Below are positions 1 to 5,874 of a DNA stretch of 12,274 nt, one piece after another. This DNA is from Alphaproteobacteria bacterium (GTDB lineage Bacteria; Pseudomonadota; Alphaproteobacteria; CAAHEQ01; UBA3637). Position numbers and translations under genes: made by a program. Position 1 is the first letter of the stretch, and each line of letters begins with the position of its first letter. The stretch is taken from contig CAAHEQ010000048.1 of assembly GCA_900772625.1 (NCBI GenBank), forward strand, positions 1-12,274, in the 5' to 3' direction. The notes under the pieces are model-generated. The model made no database searches. It was not told the origin of the DNA and saw nothing but the letters and a program-made list of their open reading frames with translations.

Positions 1-356
1 AAATAAAATGCAAGGAATCTTGACAGGTTTGATAAAATTGTATACCCTAAAATCAAGTCGAAAAATATCGACCCTTATTTTTGGACAACGCCAGCAGGCA
101 TTTTTTTATTTGATTACCACAAAAGATTTCAGACGCAAGGATGGCTTGCGAATAAATACTCAGGACAAAAAGTGAAAAGGAGGCAAATACTAATTTGCAG
201 CGAGATAAAGCGTCATGCGCTTTAATTCATCAATAGGCACATTAATATATCTTGTGTAGGCTGATGAGTGCAAAAATTTCTTTGCGTGAGTTTGAAGTGC
301 CAGTCAAGACAAGGCTGTTCCATAAAATGCAATCAATTCAACCCACAAAATTTCTT
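1..356. other. AT-rich left flank with gene remnants only
   Basis: No intact gene is supported here. On the plus strand one frame is open from about 7 to 225 and has a protein-like composition, including DPYFWTTPAGIFLFDYHK, but it has no ATG, GTG or TTG near its beginning. A second plus frame starts with ATG at 8 and stops at 175, with no convincing ribosome site. On the minus strand a frame ends at 190 and is treated as a separate remnant. Two small hairpins are visible: GCAAAT/ATTTGC around 183-198 and AAAGCG/CGCTTT around 207-223. No tRNA and no attachment repeat matching the right end was found by eye. The segment probably lies at or just outside the left edge of the element. Confidence 0.35.
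190..303 (-). pseudogene. Leftward gene remnant, possibly a tyrosine recombinase C-terminus
   Basis: The minus strand has a 37-codon open frame that ends in TAG at 190-192 and is preceded by an in-frame TGA at 304-306. It reads through AYTRYINVPIDELKRMTLYL near its end, which looks like real protein rather than random sequence. The YTRYINVP segment is loosely like the region around the nucleophilic tyrosine at the end of phage integrases. Upstream of the TGA the same frame continues with protein-like sequence back into the repressor gene end, so a nonsense mutation in an older gene is possible. There is no good start codon or ribosome site. The recombinase idea is an inference from a short stretch and could be wrong; the fragment may equally be an unrelated host gene tail. 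Confidence 0.2.
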
Positions 357-992
357 TTATTGGCTGACCCACAGGACTCGGCTGATCCACAAAATGTCCT
401 TCATATCAAAATGACAGTCTGGATATTCCGGATTCAGTGATTTTAAATCCAATAGAAACGCTGTTTTTCGAATCAATTCTTTAACCATTACTTCGCCCGA
501 TTTTGTTTTGACAACGACTCGATCACCGTGGCGAATTTCGCTCTCAGGGCTGATAATCAAACGGTCGCCTTCGCGATACACGGGTTCCATACTGTGCCCC
601 GATACTTCCAGCGCATAAACGTTTTTTTCGATGTTGAGCGGAAACTCAATCCCGTCCCAACCCGAGCTCTCACACGGAAAACCCGCGTCATCAAAATAGC
701 CGTCTCTACCCGCTTGTGCAAAACCCAACATCGGAATGGTTGGCGTTTGAGGTTTCATCTTTTCGCCTGCAAGTGCCATAAACTCTAAAAAACTGGTATT
801 AGTTGCTTGTAAAACTTTGTTCAGACTTTCCATCGACAGCCACCGTTTGCGCCCGTCCGACCCAATGCGCTTGCTCTTATTAAACGATGTCGGGTCTAGC
901 CCCGCTTTTTGCGCCAGTGCCGAAGGTGATAAACCTTTGCTTGCTGCCAGCGCGTCAATGCCTTTCCAAATTTCAAAATAAGATAAATTCAT
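357..992 (-). CDS. Phage repressor, XRE-type HTH plus S24/LexA-type self-cleaving peptidase
   Basis: This 211-aa protein should be the lysogeny repressor. It would bind operators in the adjacent control region and be inactivated by self-cleavage after DNA damage. Residues about 12-42 form an XRE/lambda-like helix-turn-helix (LSPSALAQKAGLDPTSFNKS). The C-terminal half is a LexA/S24 domain. An Ala-Gly cleavage site lies in FAQAG (A94-G95), the catalytic serine is S134 in VSGHSMEP, and the catalytic lysine is probably K171 in EVMVKEL. The length is normal for the family. The ending DILWISRVLWVSQ matches the layout usual for alphaproteobacterial members. The ATG is preceded by an AAAGGAT ribosome site about 8 bases away. 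It is transcribed divergently from all structural genes. Its own promoter at 1028-1056 carries two operator-like half sites, so autoregulation is likely. All catalytic residues are present, so it looks functional. Confidence 0.93.
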   Translation of the reverse strand: MNLSYFEIWKGIDALAASKGLSPSALAQKAGLDPTSFNKSKRIGSDGRKRWLSMESLNKVLQATNTSFLEFMALAGEKMKPQTPTIPMLGFAQAGRDGYFDDAGFPCESSGWDGIEFPLNIEKNVYALEVSGHSMEPVYREGDRLIISPESEIRHGDRVVVKTKSGEVMVKELIRKTAFLLDLKSLNPEYPDCHFDMKDILWISRVLWVSQ

Positions 993-1027
993 TATTGTTA
1001 TCCTTTCGATTCGTTTGTCGTGAAAGT

Positions 1028-1056
1028 AGTATACAATAGGAAAACAAAAAAGTAAA
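1028..1056 (-). promoter_or_regulatory. Leftward sigma70-like promoter of the repressor gene
   Basis: Reading the minus strand, a -35 box TTTACT (1051-1056) and a -10 box TATACT (1028-1033) are separated by exactly 17 bases. The predicted start point lies about 25-30 bases before the repressor ATG. One ATAGGAAAA motif lies in the spacer and a second overlaps the outer edge of the -35 box, which suggests repressor autoregulation. Confidence 0.6.
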
Positions 1057-1064
1057 TAGGAAAA
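1036..1064 (+). promoter_or_regulatory. Two direct ATAGGAAAA half-operators 20 bp apart
   Basis: ATAGGAAAA occurs at 1036-1044 and again at 1056-1064. The start-to-start distance is 20 bp, about two helix turns, so both copies face the same side of the DNA. The same half site recurs in the palindromic elements at 1088 and 1972. It is the best candidate binding motif for the adjacent S24 repressor. The motif and spacing are seen directly; the protein-site pairing is inferred. Confidence 0.5.
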
Positions 1065-1079
1065 AATACATTTTTATAC

Positions 1080-1108
1080 TTGACTTAATGGGAAAATAAT
1101 CCTATACA
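1080..1108 (+). promoter_or_regulatory. Rightward early promoter (TTGACT - 17 bp - TATACA)
   Basis: A -35 box TTGACT (1080-1085) and a -10 box TATACA (1103-1108) are separated by 17 bases, close to the sigma70 consensus. The promoter faces the two early genes starting at 1201 and 1594. A near-palindrome at 1088-1105 fills its spacer and enters the -10 box, so repressor bound there would block RNA polymerase. Confidence 0.65.
1088..1105 (+). promoter_or_regulatory. Operator-like palindrome ATGGGA-N6-TCCTAT
   Basis: The two arms ATGGGA (1088-1093) and TCCTAT (1100-1105) are inverted repeats with one mismatch around a 6-base centre. The element lies inside the early promoter spacer and -10 box. 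A second element with the same GGA-N6-TCC core and spacing occurs at 1972-1989 beside the late promoter. The most likely ligand is the S24 repressor. Confidence 0.5.
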
Positions 1109-1149
1109 AAAGAATGTTGATAATACAGATATATTTTTTTAAAATTTTC

Positions 1150-1177
1150 TTGTATTAAGTGTTTTTTTATTTATAAT
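1150..1177 (+). promoter_or_regulatory. Second candidate rightward promoter (TTGTAT - 16 bp - TATAAT)
   Basis: A consensus -10 box TATAAT (1172-1177) lies 16 bases after TTGTAT (1150-1155). It would start RNA about 17 bases before the ATG at 1201. It carries no ATRGGA motif, so if active it might escape the repressor. The surrounding sequence is very AT-rich, so a chance match is possible. Confidence 0.35.
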
Positions 1178-1200
1178 GAATGCTTGGAAAGGAGAGAGTT

Positions 1201-1578
1201 ATGATAACTCAAAAAAATAATACATATATTGATAATCGTCCCATTCGTTTTTTTGACACTGCGCAAGAGGCGTGGATGTGGTTTTGTTTTTGTGAAACAA
1301 TGCCGTCACACCACACGGCGGGTCAAAGAGAATGGACAAGACCCTGTGAGACGTCAGACATTGCTATTGCAGTTAAACGATTGGTGCGGGAGAAAAAGAT
1401 TTCACAGTCGCATTTAAAGGTGCTGAGCCAGTACGGGTTAAAACAGCTTCCACCAGATGAGAGGTGTGGCGATTCTAAAACGGTTTGCGACCTTTGGAAA
1501 CAAGCGCTTTACAGGCTTTTTGAAGTGCTTAAGCTTAAAGGAATCGTAGGTGCTTCTTCAACTGCATTTTGCTTATAA
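1201..1578 (+). CDS. Early protein of unknown function (125 aa), possible regulator
   Basis: I do not recognise this protein. The start is placed at ATG 1201 because AAAGGAGAGAG lies just upstream; an upstream in-frame ATG at 1180 lacks a ribosome site. Residues 16-31 are rich in Phe and Trp (RFFDTAQEAWMWFCF). Residues 47-66 carry RPCETSDIAIAVKRLVREKK. The C-terminal part (about 66-116) looks all-helical and contains LWKQALYRLFEVLKLKGIV. It is soluble, with no signal peptide or membrane segment, and has several cysteines. It is the first gene behind the repressor-controlled early promoter, 15 bases ahead of the next gene. That position fits an early regulator, for example a late-gene activator or antiterminator acting on the leader at 2022-2081. 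This is an inference from position only. Confidence 0.75.
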   Translation: MITQKNNTYIDNRPIRFFDTAQEAWMWFCFCETMPSHHTAGQREWTRPCETSDIAIAVKRLVREKKISQSHLKVLSQYGLKQLPPDERCGDSKTVCDLWKQALYRLFEVLKLKGIVGASSTAFCL

Positions 1579-1593
1579 AAAAAAGAGGTCAAA

Positions 1594-2001
1594 ATGAAGA
1601 CGGAACAACTAGTAGGTTTTCGCTATACACAAGCGATTGTCGGTTTTGGAGGAGAGGCGACTTTGTGGTGGATGCGCTTTTTAAAGAAAGGATTCTATCA
1701 CTGCATTGTTGCGCTTGGATATAAAAATGAATGGGTTATTATCGACCCATTGATTCACTTTACAGATATTATTGTAGTCAAAAAAGGTAATGTCGAGTCG
1801 TTTTTACATCAACACGGCTATCAGACGGTGAAAGTCGATGTTAAAGAGCCGTCTACTCGCCGATTACGTGTAATGCCATACACTTGTGTTGAAACGGCAA
1901 AACGCTTTATTGGCGTTGTAAATCCTTTTATTTTAACGCCTTACAGCCTATTTTGCTACTTAAATAAAAAAATAGGAAAAAAATCCTTGACATTGATTTA
2001 A
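1594..2001 (+). CDS. Putative circularly permuted papain-like (YiiX/NlpC-P60-type) peptidase
   Basis: The 135-aa protein starts at ATG 1594 behind AAAGAGG. The N-terminal part has HC followed by a beta-rich stretch ending in WVIIDPL (H36, C37, D51). The C-terminal part has YTCVETAKRFIG (C98) and then LTPYSLFCYL. An early His followed by a late Cys at a helix start is the order seen in permuted papain-like enzymes, so H36 and C98 are the suggested catalytic pair. Similar small proteins occur in alphaproteobacterial prophages. There is no signal peptide, so it probably acts in the cytoplasm or is packaged. It forms an operon with the gene at 1201. Its last codons overlap the operator-like site and the -35 box of the late promoter, so the coding end and the regulatory DNA share sequence. 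The family is fairly convincing; the substrate is unknown. Confidence 0.7.
   Translation: MKTEQLVGFRYTQAIVGFGGEATLWWMRFLKKGFYHCIVALGYKNEWVIIDPLIHFTDIIVVKKGNVESFLHQHGYQTVKVDVKEPSTRRLRVMPYTCVETAKRFIGVVNPFILTPYSLFCYLNKKIGKKSLTLI
1972..1989 (+). promoter_or_regulatory. Operator-like element ATAGGA-N6-TCCTTG at the late promoter
   Basis: ATAGGAAAA is repeated here exactly as in the repressor control region. With the following TCC it forms the same GGA-N6-TCC core as the site at 1088-1105. It overlaps the first half of the -35 box at 1987-1992, a position where a bound repressor would block transcription. Confidence 0.5.
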
Positions 2002-2015
2002 AACTATGCTATAGT
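1987..2015 (+). promoter_or_regulatory. Strong late promoter (TTGACA - 17 bp - TATAGT with extended -10)
   Basis: The -35 box TTGACA (1987-1992) is perfect, the spacer is 17 bases, and the -10 box TATAGT (2010-2015) is preceded by TGC, giving an extended -10 element. It is the best promoter match in the window and points at the whole structural operon. The predicted RNA starts near 2022 and meets a terminator at 2048-2081. No T7-type phage polymerase promoter was recognised, so host RNA polymerase probably drives the late genes. Confidence 0.75.
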
Positions 2016-2021
2016 GCTTTC

Positions 2022-2081
2022 AGTTGGTTGGGAAGAGTGTATCTAAAAGCAATCCTTGAATTTCAAGGGTTGCTTTTTTTT
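2022..2081 (+). ncRNA. Short late leader RNA ending at an intrinsic terminator
   Basis: Transcription from the promoter at 1987-2015 would give a leader of about 60 bases before the terminator. No open frame with a ribosome site lies inside it. The arrangement of a strong promoter, short leader and terminator directly upstream of the late operon is like lambda pR' and tR', where an antiterminator is needed for late expression. The short product could also be a regulatory RNA in its own right. The start site is estimated from the -10 box. Confidence 0.4.
2048..2081 (+). terminator. Intrinsic terminator in the late leader
   Basis: AGCAATCCTTG (2048-2058) pairs with CAAGGGTTGCT (2064-2074) through one G-U pair around a 5-base loop. 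A run of eight T follows at 2074-2081. This is a textbook rho-independent terminator. It ends the early operon and also the leader from the late promoter. Confidence 0.85.
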
Positions 2082-2124
2082 ATACCCGATTCTCACCTAC
2101 CGTTTTAAACAAAGGAGAGTACTG

Positions 2125-2337
2125 ATGAAAAAAGTCAAACACATTATCGGTTTGGATACAAAGGTCGTGATGCCAGAGTCTGTACCGACAAGCCAAACGG
2201 CGACAAAAGAAACTGAACAAGTCGATACGTCCTATCTGGCGCGACAAGCAGGTCTGCAAACCGTCAAAACTTCAGCGCGCGGGATTTTAAAAGAAAACGA
2301 CAGCGTTCCAACGCGCAAAAAACTTTTGGGAGAATAA
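2125..2337 (+). CDS. Small phage protein of unknown function upstream of portal
   Basis: The gene starts at ATG 2125 behind AAAGGAGAG; an extension to a TTG at 2056 would run through the terminator stem and is rejected. The product is 70 aa, charged and Ser/Thr-rich. The N-terminus is basic (MKKVKHIIGL) and the C-terminus reads TSARGILKENDSVPTRKKLL. No membrane segment or signal peptide is present, and much of it is probably disordered. The stop lies 5 bases before the portal start, so the two are translated together. Small proteins with RG..-LLG tails before the portal gene occur in related prophages, but I know of no assigned role. It may be a portal-associated or head-completion peptide. 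Confidence 0.7.
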   Translation: MKKVKHIIGLDTKVVMPESVPTSQTATKETEQVDTSYLARQAGLQTVKTSARGILKENDSVPTRKKLLGE

Positions 2338-2342
2338 ATGAA

Positions 2343-3809
2343 ATGCAACAAATATCAAATCTATATCAGCGATTTTTAAAATTAAAGTCGCTCAGGCAGG
2401 AATTGGAGGACTCGTGGCGCGAATGCTATGAGTACGCATTGCCACAGCGTCAAGGCTTATTCGGTGGCGCGCAAAGTCAAATTGATAAATTGTTTGACGG
2501 CACTGCACCCGATTGCGTTGATCAACTGGCAGCTTCTGTCTTTTCCGAATTAACGCCACCTTGGAGTCAATGGTTTAACTTGCAAACGGCTGCGACTATA
2601 GACGATGAAGATGCTCAAGTAGGACAAGCTTTGGCAAAAATCGGACAAACGCTTGCAAACAACTTGAACCAATCGACATTCAGCGTTGAATTGCACCAAT
2701 GCTATTTGGATTTGGTGACGGTTGGTACGGCGTGCTTGCTGATGGAAGAAGCTAAAGTCGGTGAACGTTCGGCCTTTCACTTTACAGCCATTCCTCTATC
2801 GCAGGTTTTTGTTGATGAAGGTTATTCAGGGCGCTTGGATACGACTTTCCGCCGCTTTGAAGCTCCACTGGACGTGTTGCGTCAACGATTTGAGCGTGTG
2901 CAAAATATCGACCTAACGCACCTTGATGCGGACAAGCTTGCAAATGTGAAAGTGTCCGTCATCGAATGCGTTGTGCCAAAGTTAAATGGCGGATATGAGT
3001 ACACGGCTTTTGTTGAAAAAGACAACGAAAATATCTTTGGCGCGGACGATGAGCATTTCATCTTAAAGCAAGGCGTGTTTGATACATCGCCATTTATCAC
3101 GTTCCGTTGGCAAAAAGCGCCTGCCGAAGTATATGGCAGATCGCCCGTGATGAAAGCTTTGCCAGACATCAAGACCGCCAACAAAGTGGTCGAGTTAATT
3201 TTGAAAAACGCAACCATCGCGGTGACAGGCATTTGGCAAGCCGAAGATGACGGCGTGTTAAATCCTGCGAATATCAGGCTTGTACCTGGGACGATTATCC
3301 CCAAGGCGGTCGGATCAAAAGGGCTGACGCCACTGCAAAGCGCGGGCAATTTTGATGTGTCTCAGTTGGTCTTAAGTGACTTGCGCACCCGCATTCGTCA
3401 CGCTTTGTTGAATGACAAACTGGGACAGGTGGACTCACCTAAAATGACGGCCACCGAAGTGCTGGAGCGTTCGGCTGAAATGGTGCGCATTTTGGGGGCT
3501 ACATACGGCCGCTTGCAAACGGAACTATTGACGCCGTTGATTGAACGCGCTTTGTCAATTTTGCGCAGACGCGGTGAAATCCCCGATATTTGCTTGGATG
3601 GCCGCGTGGTGAAGGTCTTTTATCAATCGCCGATTGCTGATTCGCAAACAAAGCAAGAAGCAAGCAATGCATTAAATTGGCTCAATTCATTAAGCTCTTT
3701 GGGAACGGACGCCAGCGCTATGATTGATGTGGCGGCGTTTTCAAAATGGTTGGCGGGCAAGTTAAATGTACCGCTCGAGTTTTTAAAAACAAATGGAGAG
3801 GAAAAATGA
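2343..3809 (+). CDS. Portal protein (T7 gp8-like head-to-tail connector)
   Basis: The 488-aa protein is a podovirus head-to-tail connector. It forms the dodecameric ring at one capsid vertex through which DNA enters and leaves and to which the tail tubes attach. Family signs include the N-terminal helix RFLKLKSLRQELEDSWRECY, then LFDGTAPDCVDQLAASVFSE (about 49-68), the wing region with PPWSQWFNL, and the C-terminal ATEVLERSAEMVRILGATYG with the following RLQTELLTPLIERALSILRR helix. T7 gp8 is 536 aa, so the length is ordinary. ATG 2343 is chosen because GGGAGA lies about 9 bases upstream; the ATG at 2338 is in another frame and stops quickly. The stop overlaps the next start (ATGA at 3806-3809). 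No frameshift is visible, so the gene appears intact. Confidence 0.95.
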   Translation: MQQISNLYQRFLKLKSLRQELEDSWRECYEYALPQRQGLFGGAQSQIDKLFDGTAPDCVDQLAASVFSELTPPWSQWFNLQTAATIDDEDAQVGQALAKIGQTLANNLNQSTFSVELHQCYLDLVTVGTACLLMEEAKVGERSAFHFTAIPLSQVFVDEGYSGRLDTTFRRFEAPLDVLRQRFERVQNIDLTHLDADKLANVKVSVIECVVPKLNGGYEYTAFVEKDNENIFGADDEHFILKQGVFDTSPFITFRWQKAPAEVYGRSPVMKALPDIKTANKVVELILKNATIAVTGIWQAEDDGVLNPANIRLVPGTIIPKAVGSKGLTPLQSAGNFDVSQLVLSDLRTRIRHALLNDKLGQVDSPKMTATEVLERSAEMVRILGATYGRLQTELLTPLIERALSILRRRGEIPDICLDGRVVKVFYQSPIADSQTKQEASNALNWLNSLSSLGTDASAMIDVAAFSKWLAGKLNVPLEFLKTNGEEK

Positions 3810-4066
3810 AATTTGGTTGGTCGTTTATGGAACCTGCTCAAGGTTCAGAACGCGCGCTTTTAAATACGGACGAGATCGCCAAAAGTTTTGCTCGGTGCTT
3901 TCGATCCTGTGACGGACAGCGGGTGCTGAACTTTTTGGCAAGCCAAACAAAAGAAAGAGTTTTAGGCGCAGATGCAACGTCTAATGAACTGTGGTTCTGT
4001 GAGGGAAAACGCGCGTTGTTTTCTCAAATAGAACACTTAATCAGCAAAGGAAAAAAAGGAGAATAA
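3806..4066 (+). CDS. Bbp19-like small phage protein
   Basis: The gene starts inside the portal stop codon (ATGA overlap) behind GGAGAGG, which indicates translational coupling. The 86-aa product contains FARCFRSCDGQRVLNFLASQ followed by TKERVLGADATSNELWFCEG and RALFSQIEHLI. A Phe-Arg start, a DGQRVL motif and a closing helix with the GKRAL block are the pattern I associate with the Bbp19 family of short-tailed phages. Members sit between the portal and scaffold or capsid genes; their role is not settled. The protein is small, cytoplasmic and helical, with no membrane segment. The gene ends 1 base before the scaffold start. I am fairly sure of the gene and moderately sure of the family. Confidence 0.75.
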   Translation: MKFGWSFMEPAQGSERALLNTDEIAKSFARCFRSCDGQRVLNFLASQTKERVLGADATSNELWFCEGKRALFSQIEHLISKGKKGE

Positions 4067-4067
4067 A

Positions 4068-4781
4068 ATGGCTGAAAACTTAATTGAACAAACAGAAAAT
4101 ACAATGTCTATCCCGTCAAAGTTTCGCGATGAAAAAGGCAATTTGAATGTCGAAGCTTTGCTTAAATCATATCTTGAGTTGGAAAAGAAAATGAGCTCGA
4201 TGGTGCGCATTCCGTGCGATACAGATACACCCGAATACCGTCACGCTTTTTATCAAAAGCTGGGTGCACCTGCTTCAGCGGATGAGTACAAATTGGAGAT
4301 TAAAAACGAGCTGATGGCAAGCGATCAAGACGTCAATAAACGCTTGTTTGATTTGGGCTTTACAAATCGACAAGTCCAAGCCGTCTATGATTTAGCGGCC
4401 GAAAAAATTATGCCTGTGATTCAAGAATTGGCTCAAGATTATGAAGCCGATCGCCAAAAAATGGCGCTTGAAAATCACTTTGGCGGCAAGGAAAGATTTG
4501 AACAAGTCGCATCTCAAATCTCGGCGTGGGCAAAATCGCACGTTGATGAAAATGTCTTTAACGCACTGGCTACAACTTATGAAGGCGTGATGACGCTTTA
4601 TAAAATGATGCAAAGCGATGAGCCAAGCTTGTCGCCTGTCGGCTCATATGGCTCGGAGATTTTGGACGAGGAAGGACTTAAAAAAATGATGATGTCGCCA
4701 CGTTATTGGCGCGATCAAGATCCTGCAATTTTGAAGAAAGTCTCGGACGGTTTCGAAAGACTTTATCCAAACAGAAAATAA
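4068..4781 (+). CDS. Capsid assembly (scaffolding) protein, T7 gp9-like
   Basis: This 237-aa protein should guide the capsid protein into procapsids and leave before DNA packaging. It lies between the portal and capsid genes, as scaffold does in T7. IPSKFRDEKGNLNVEALLKS and then YLELEKKMSSM lie near the N-terminus (about 15-45), a typical opening of podoviral scaffolds. A segment with TPEYRHAFYQKLGAPASADE and YKL follows (about 54-76), then long charged helices at about 100-170. The C-terminal end is MSPRYWRDQDPAILKKVSDG and FERLYP, a basic tail that fits the capsid-binding end of scaffolds. ATG 4068 follows AAAGGAGAA at a good distance. The gene is followed by a 160-base gap with hairpins before the capsid gene. 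Confidence 0.88.
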   Translation: MAENLIEQTENTMSIPSKFRDEKGNLNVEALLKSYLELEKKMSSMVRIPCDTDTPEYRHAFYQKLGAPASADEYKLEIKNELMASDQDVNKRLFDLGFTNRQVQAVYDLAAEKIMPVIQELAQDYEADRQKMALENHFGGKERFEQVASQISAWAKSHVDENVFNALATTYEGVMTLYKMMQSDEPSLSPVGSYGSEILDEEGLKKMMMSPRYWRDQDPAILKKVSDGFERLYPNRK

Positions 4782-4941
4782 AGGCAATCGCTTAAGGCTT
4801 TAAAAGTGCTGCGCTTTTTATGGCGCGGGTAAGCTTTAAAGCCAAGCGACCTTGTTTGACGCGCATCAAAATAAGCCTTTCAAAAGGCCTTTGAGGCGCT
4901 TTATTTTTAACTTAAACTTTAAACAAAAAAGGAAAATAAAA
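4782..4941 (+). promoter_or_regulatory. Hairpin-rich gap between scaffold and capsid genes
   Basis: The gap has two structured elements. TCGCTTAAGGCTTTAAA (4788-4804) pairs with TTTAAAGCCAAGCGA (4835-4849), giving 15 base pairs with a 2-base bulge. The palindrome GCCTTTCAAAAGGC (4875-4888) follows, and then GCGCTTTATTTTTAA, which can extend the stem and ends T-rich. These could be an RNA-processing site, a leaky terminator or an mRNA stabiliser that sets capsid level. A TTGACG at about 4857 has no good -10 box. An in-frame extension of the capsid gene to a TTG in this gap lacks a ribosome site and runs through the hairpin. Confidence 0.45.
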
Positions 4942-5787
4942 ATGGCAAATGATATTAACGATTCTTTTGTAAAACACTTTCAAGCGGAAGTCGTGACAGC
5001 TTACCAACAAATGGGTTCTAAGTTGCGTGCAACCGTGCGTTCGAAAACGGGCGTAGTCGGTGAAAGCACAACTTTCCAAGTCATTGGCAAAGGTTCGGCT
5101 TCAACAAAAACACGCAACGGTCAAATCACATCGATGACAATTTCGCATACGCCAGTTGTGTGCACATTGTCCGACTATTACGCGGGCGAATGGGTGGACA
5201 AGTTGGACGAGCTGAAAGTCGGTCACGATGAACGCCGCGCAATCGCTCAAATGGGCGCTTATGCGCTTGGCCGCAAGACAGACGAGCTGATTATCAATGC
5301 TTTGAAAACAACAACGACAACAGCAGGACCAACAGATCCGACCGTTTTGACAAAAGCAACGATTTTGGATGCTTTCACAAAGTTGAATGAAGCAGACGTA
5401 CCTGATGACGGCGAGCGTTATGCTTTGGTTGCCCCAGCGCAATGGAATCAATTGCTCGGCATTGAAGAGTTTTCCTCTGCCGACTATGTAGGCGATAAAA
5501 CACCTTTTGTTGCGGGTTGCGAATGCCGCCGTTGGTTGGGTATTAACTGGATTATGCACACAGGCTTACCAGCCGATACTTCCAAGAAAACACACACGTG
5601 CTTTATCTATCACAAAAACGCAATCGGCCACGCAGTCGGTATGGATATTAAAACAGACATTACATGGCACGGTGATTATGCGGCACACTTTGTCAACAGT
5701 ATGATGAGCCAAGGTGCATGCTTGATTGATGCAAAAGCGGCAATCAAGATTGAATGCAAAGATTCTGCATCCACGACTACATCATAA
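4942..5787 (+). CDS. Major capsid protein (T7-like podoviral family)
   Basis: The 281-aa product should be the main shell protein of the HK97-fold type. Recognisable blocks are VTAYQQMGSKLRATVRSKTG near the N-terminus, VGESTTFQVIGKG, HTPVVCTLSDYYAGEWVDKL and DELKVGHDERRAIAQMGAYA followed by LGRKTDELI. The C-terminal AAHFVNSMMSQGACLIDAKA and the following beta strand are also usual. These blocks match the capsid family common in T7-like alphaproteobacterial prophages. ATG 4942 is chosen because AAAAAAGGAAAATAAAA gives a ribosome site; the upstream in-frame extension is basic and non-homologous. T7 gp10A is 345 aa, so this is a small version. A clear terminator follows at 5817-5849, the same position as T-phi after T7 gene 10. 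Confidence 0.93.
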   Translation: MANDINDSFVKHFQAEVVTAYQQMGSKLRATVRSKTGVVGESTTFQVIGKGSASTKTRNGQITSMTISHTPVVCTLSDYYAGEWVDKLDELKVGHDERRAIAQMGAYALGRKTDELIINALKTTTTTAGPTDPTVLTKATILDAFTKLNEADVPDDGERYALVAPAQWNQLLGIEEFSSADYVGDKTPFVAGCECRRWLGINWIMHTGLPADTSKKTHTCFIYHKNAIGHAVGMDIKTDITWHGDYAAHFVNSMMSQGACLIDAKAAIKIECKDSASTTTS

Positions 5788-5816
5788 GATAACAAAAGAC
5801 ATATTTTAATGTTGCG

Positions 5817-5849
5817 GAAGGGTTGGCTTTACTCCAACCCTTCTTTTTT
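5817..5849 (+). terminator. Intrinsic terminator after the capsid gene
   Basis: GAAGGGTTGG (5817-5826) pairs perfectly with CCAACCCTTC (5834-5843) around a 7-base loop, followed by TTTTTT at 5844-5849. It separates the head genes from the tail genes. In T7 the terminator T-phi lies at the same point and lowers tail-gene expression. No new promoter was recognised behind it, so downstream genes probably depend on read-through. Confidence 0.88.
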
Positions 5850-5874
5850 ATATCAAGAAAAAGAGGTAAATAAA

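Noticed and set aside
252..440. 62-aa plus-strand frame near the left end
   Set aside because: It overlaps the end of the repressor gene on the other strand and has no ribosome site or recognisable features.
2056..2124. Upstream extension of the small pre-portal gene
   Set aside because: It would begin with TTG inside the terminator stem; ATG 2125 has an excellent ribosome site.
2882..3349. 155-aa open frame on the minus strand inside the portal gene
   Set aside because: It lies wholly opposite a well-recognised portal gene, has no ribosome site and no family features.
5101..5559. 152-aa open frame on the minus strand inside the capsid gene
   Set aside because: It is a shadow of the capsid gene, Cys-rich by codon reversal, and has no start signals.
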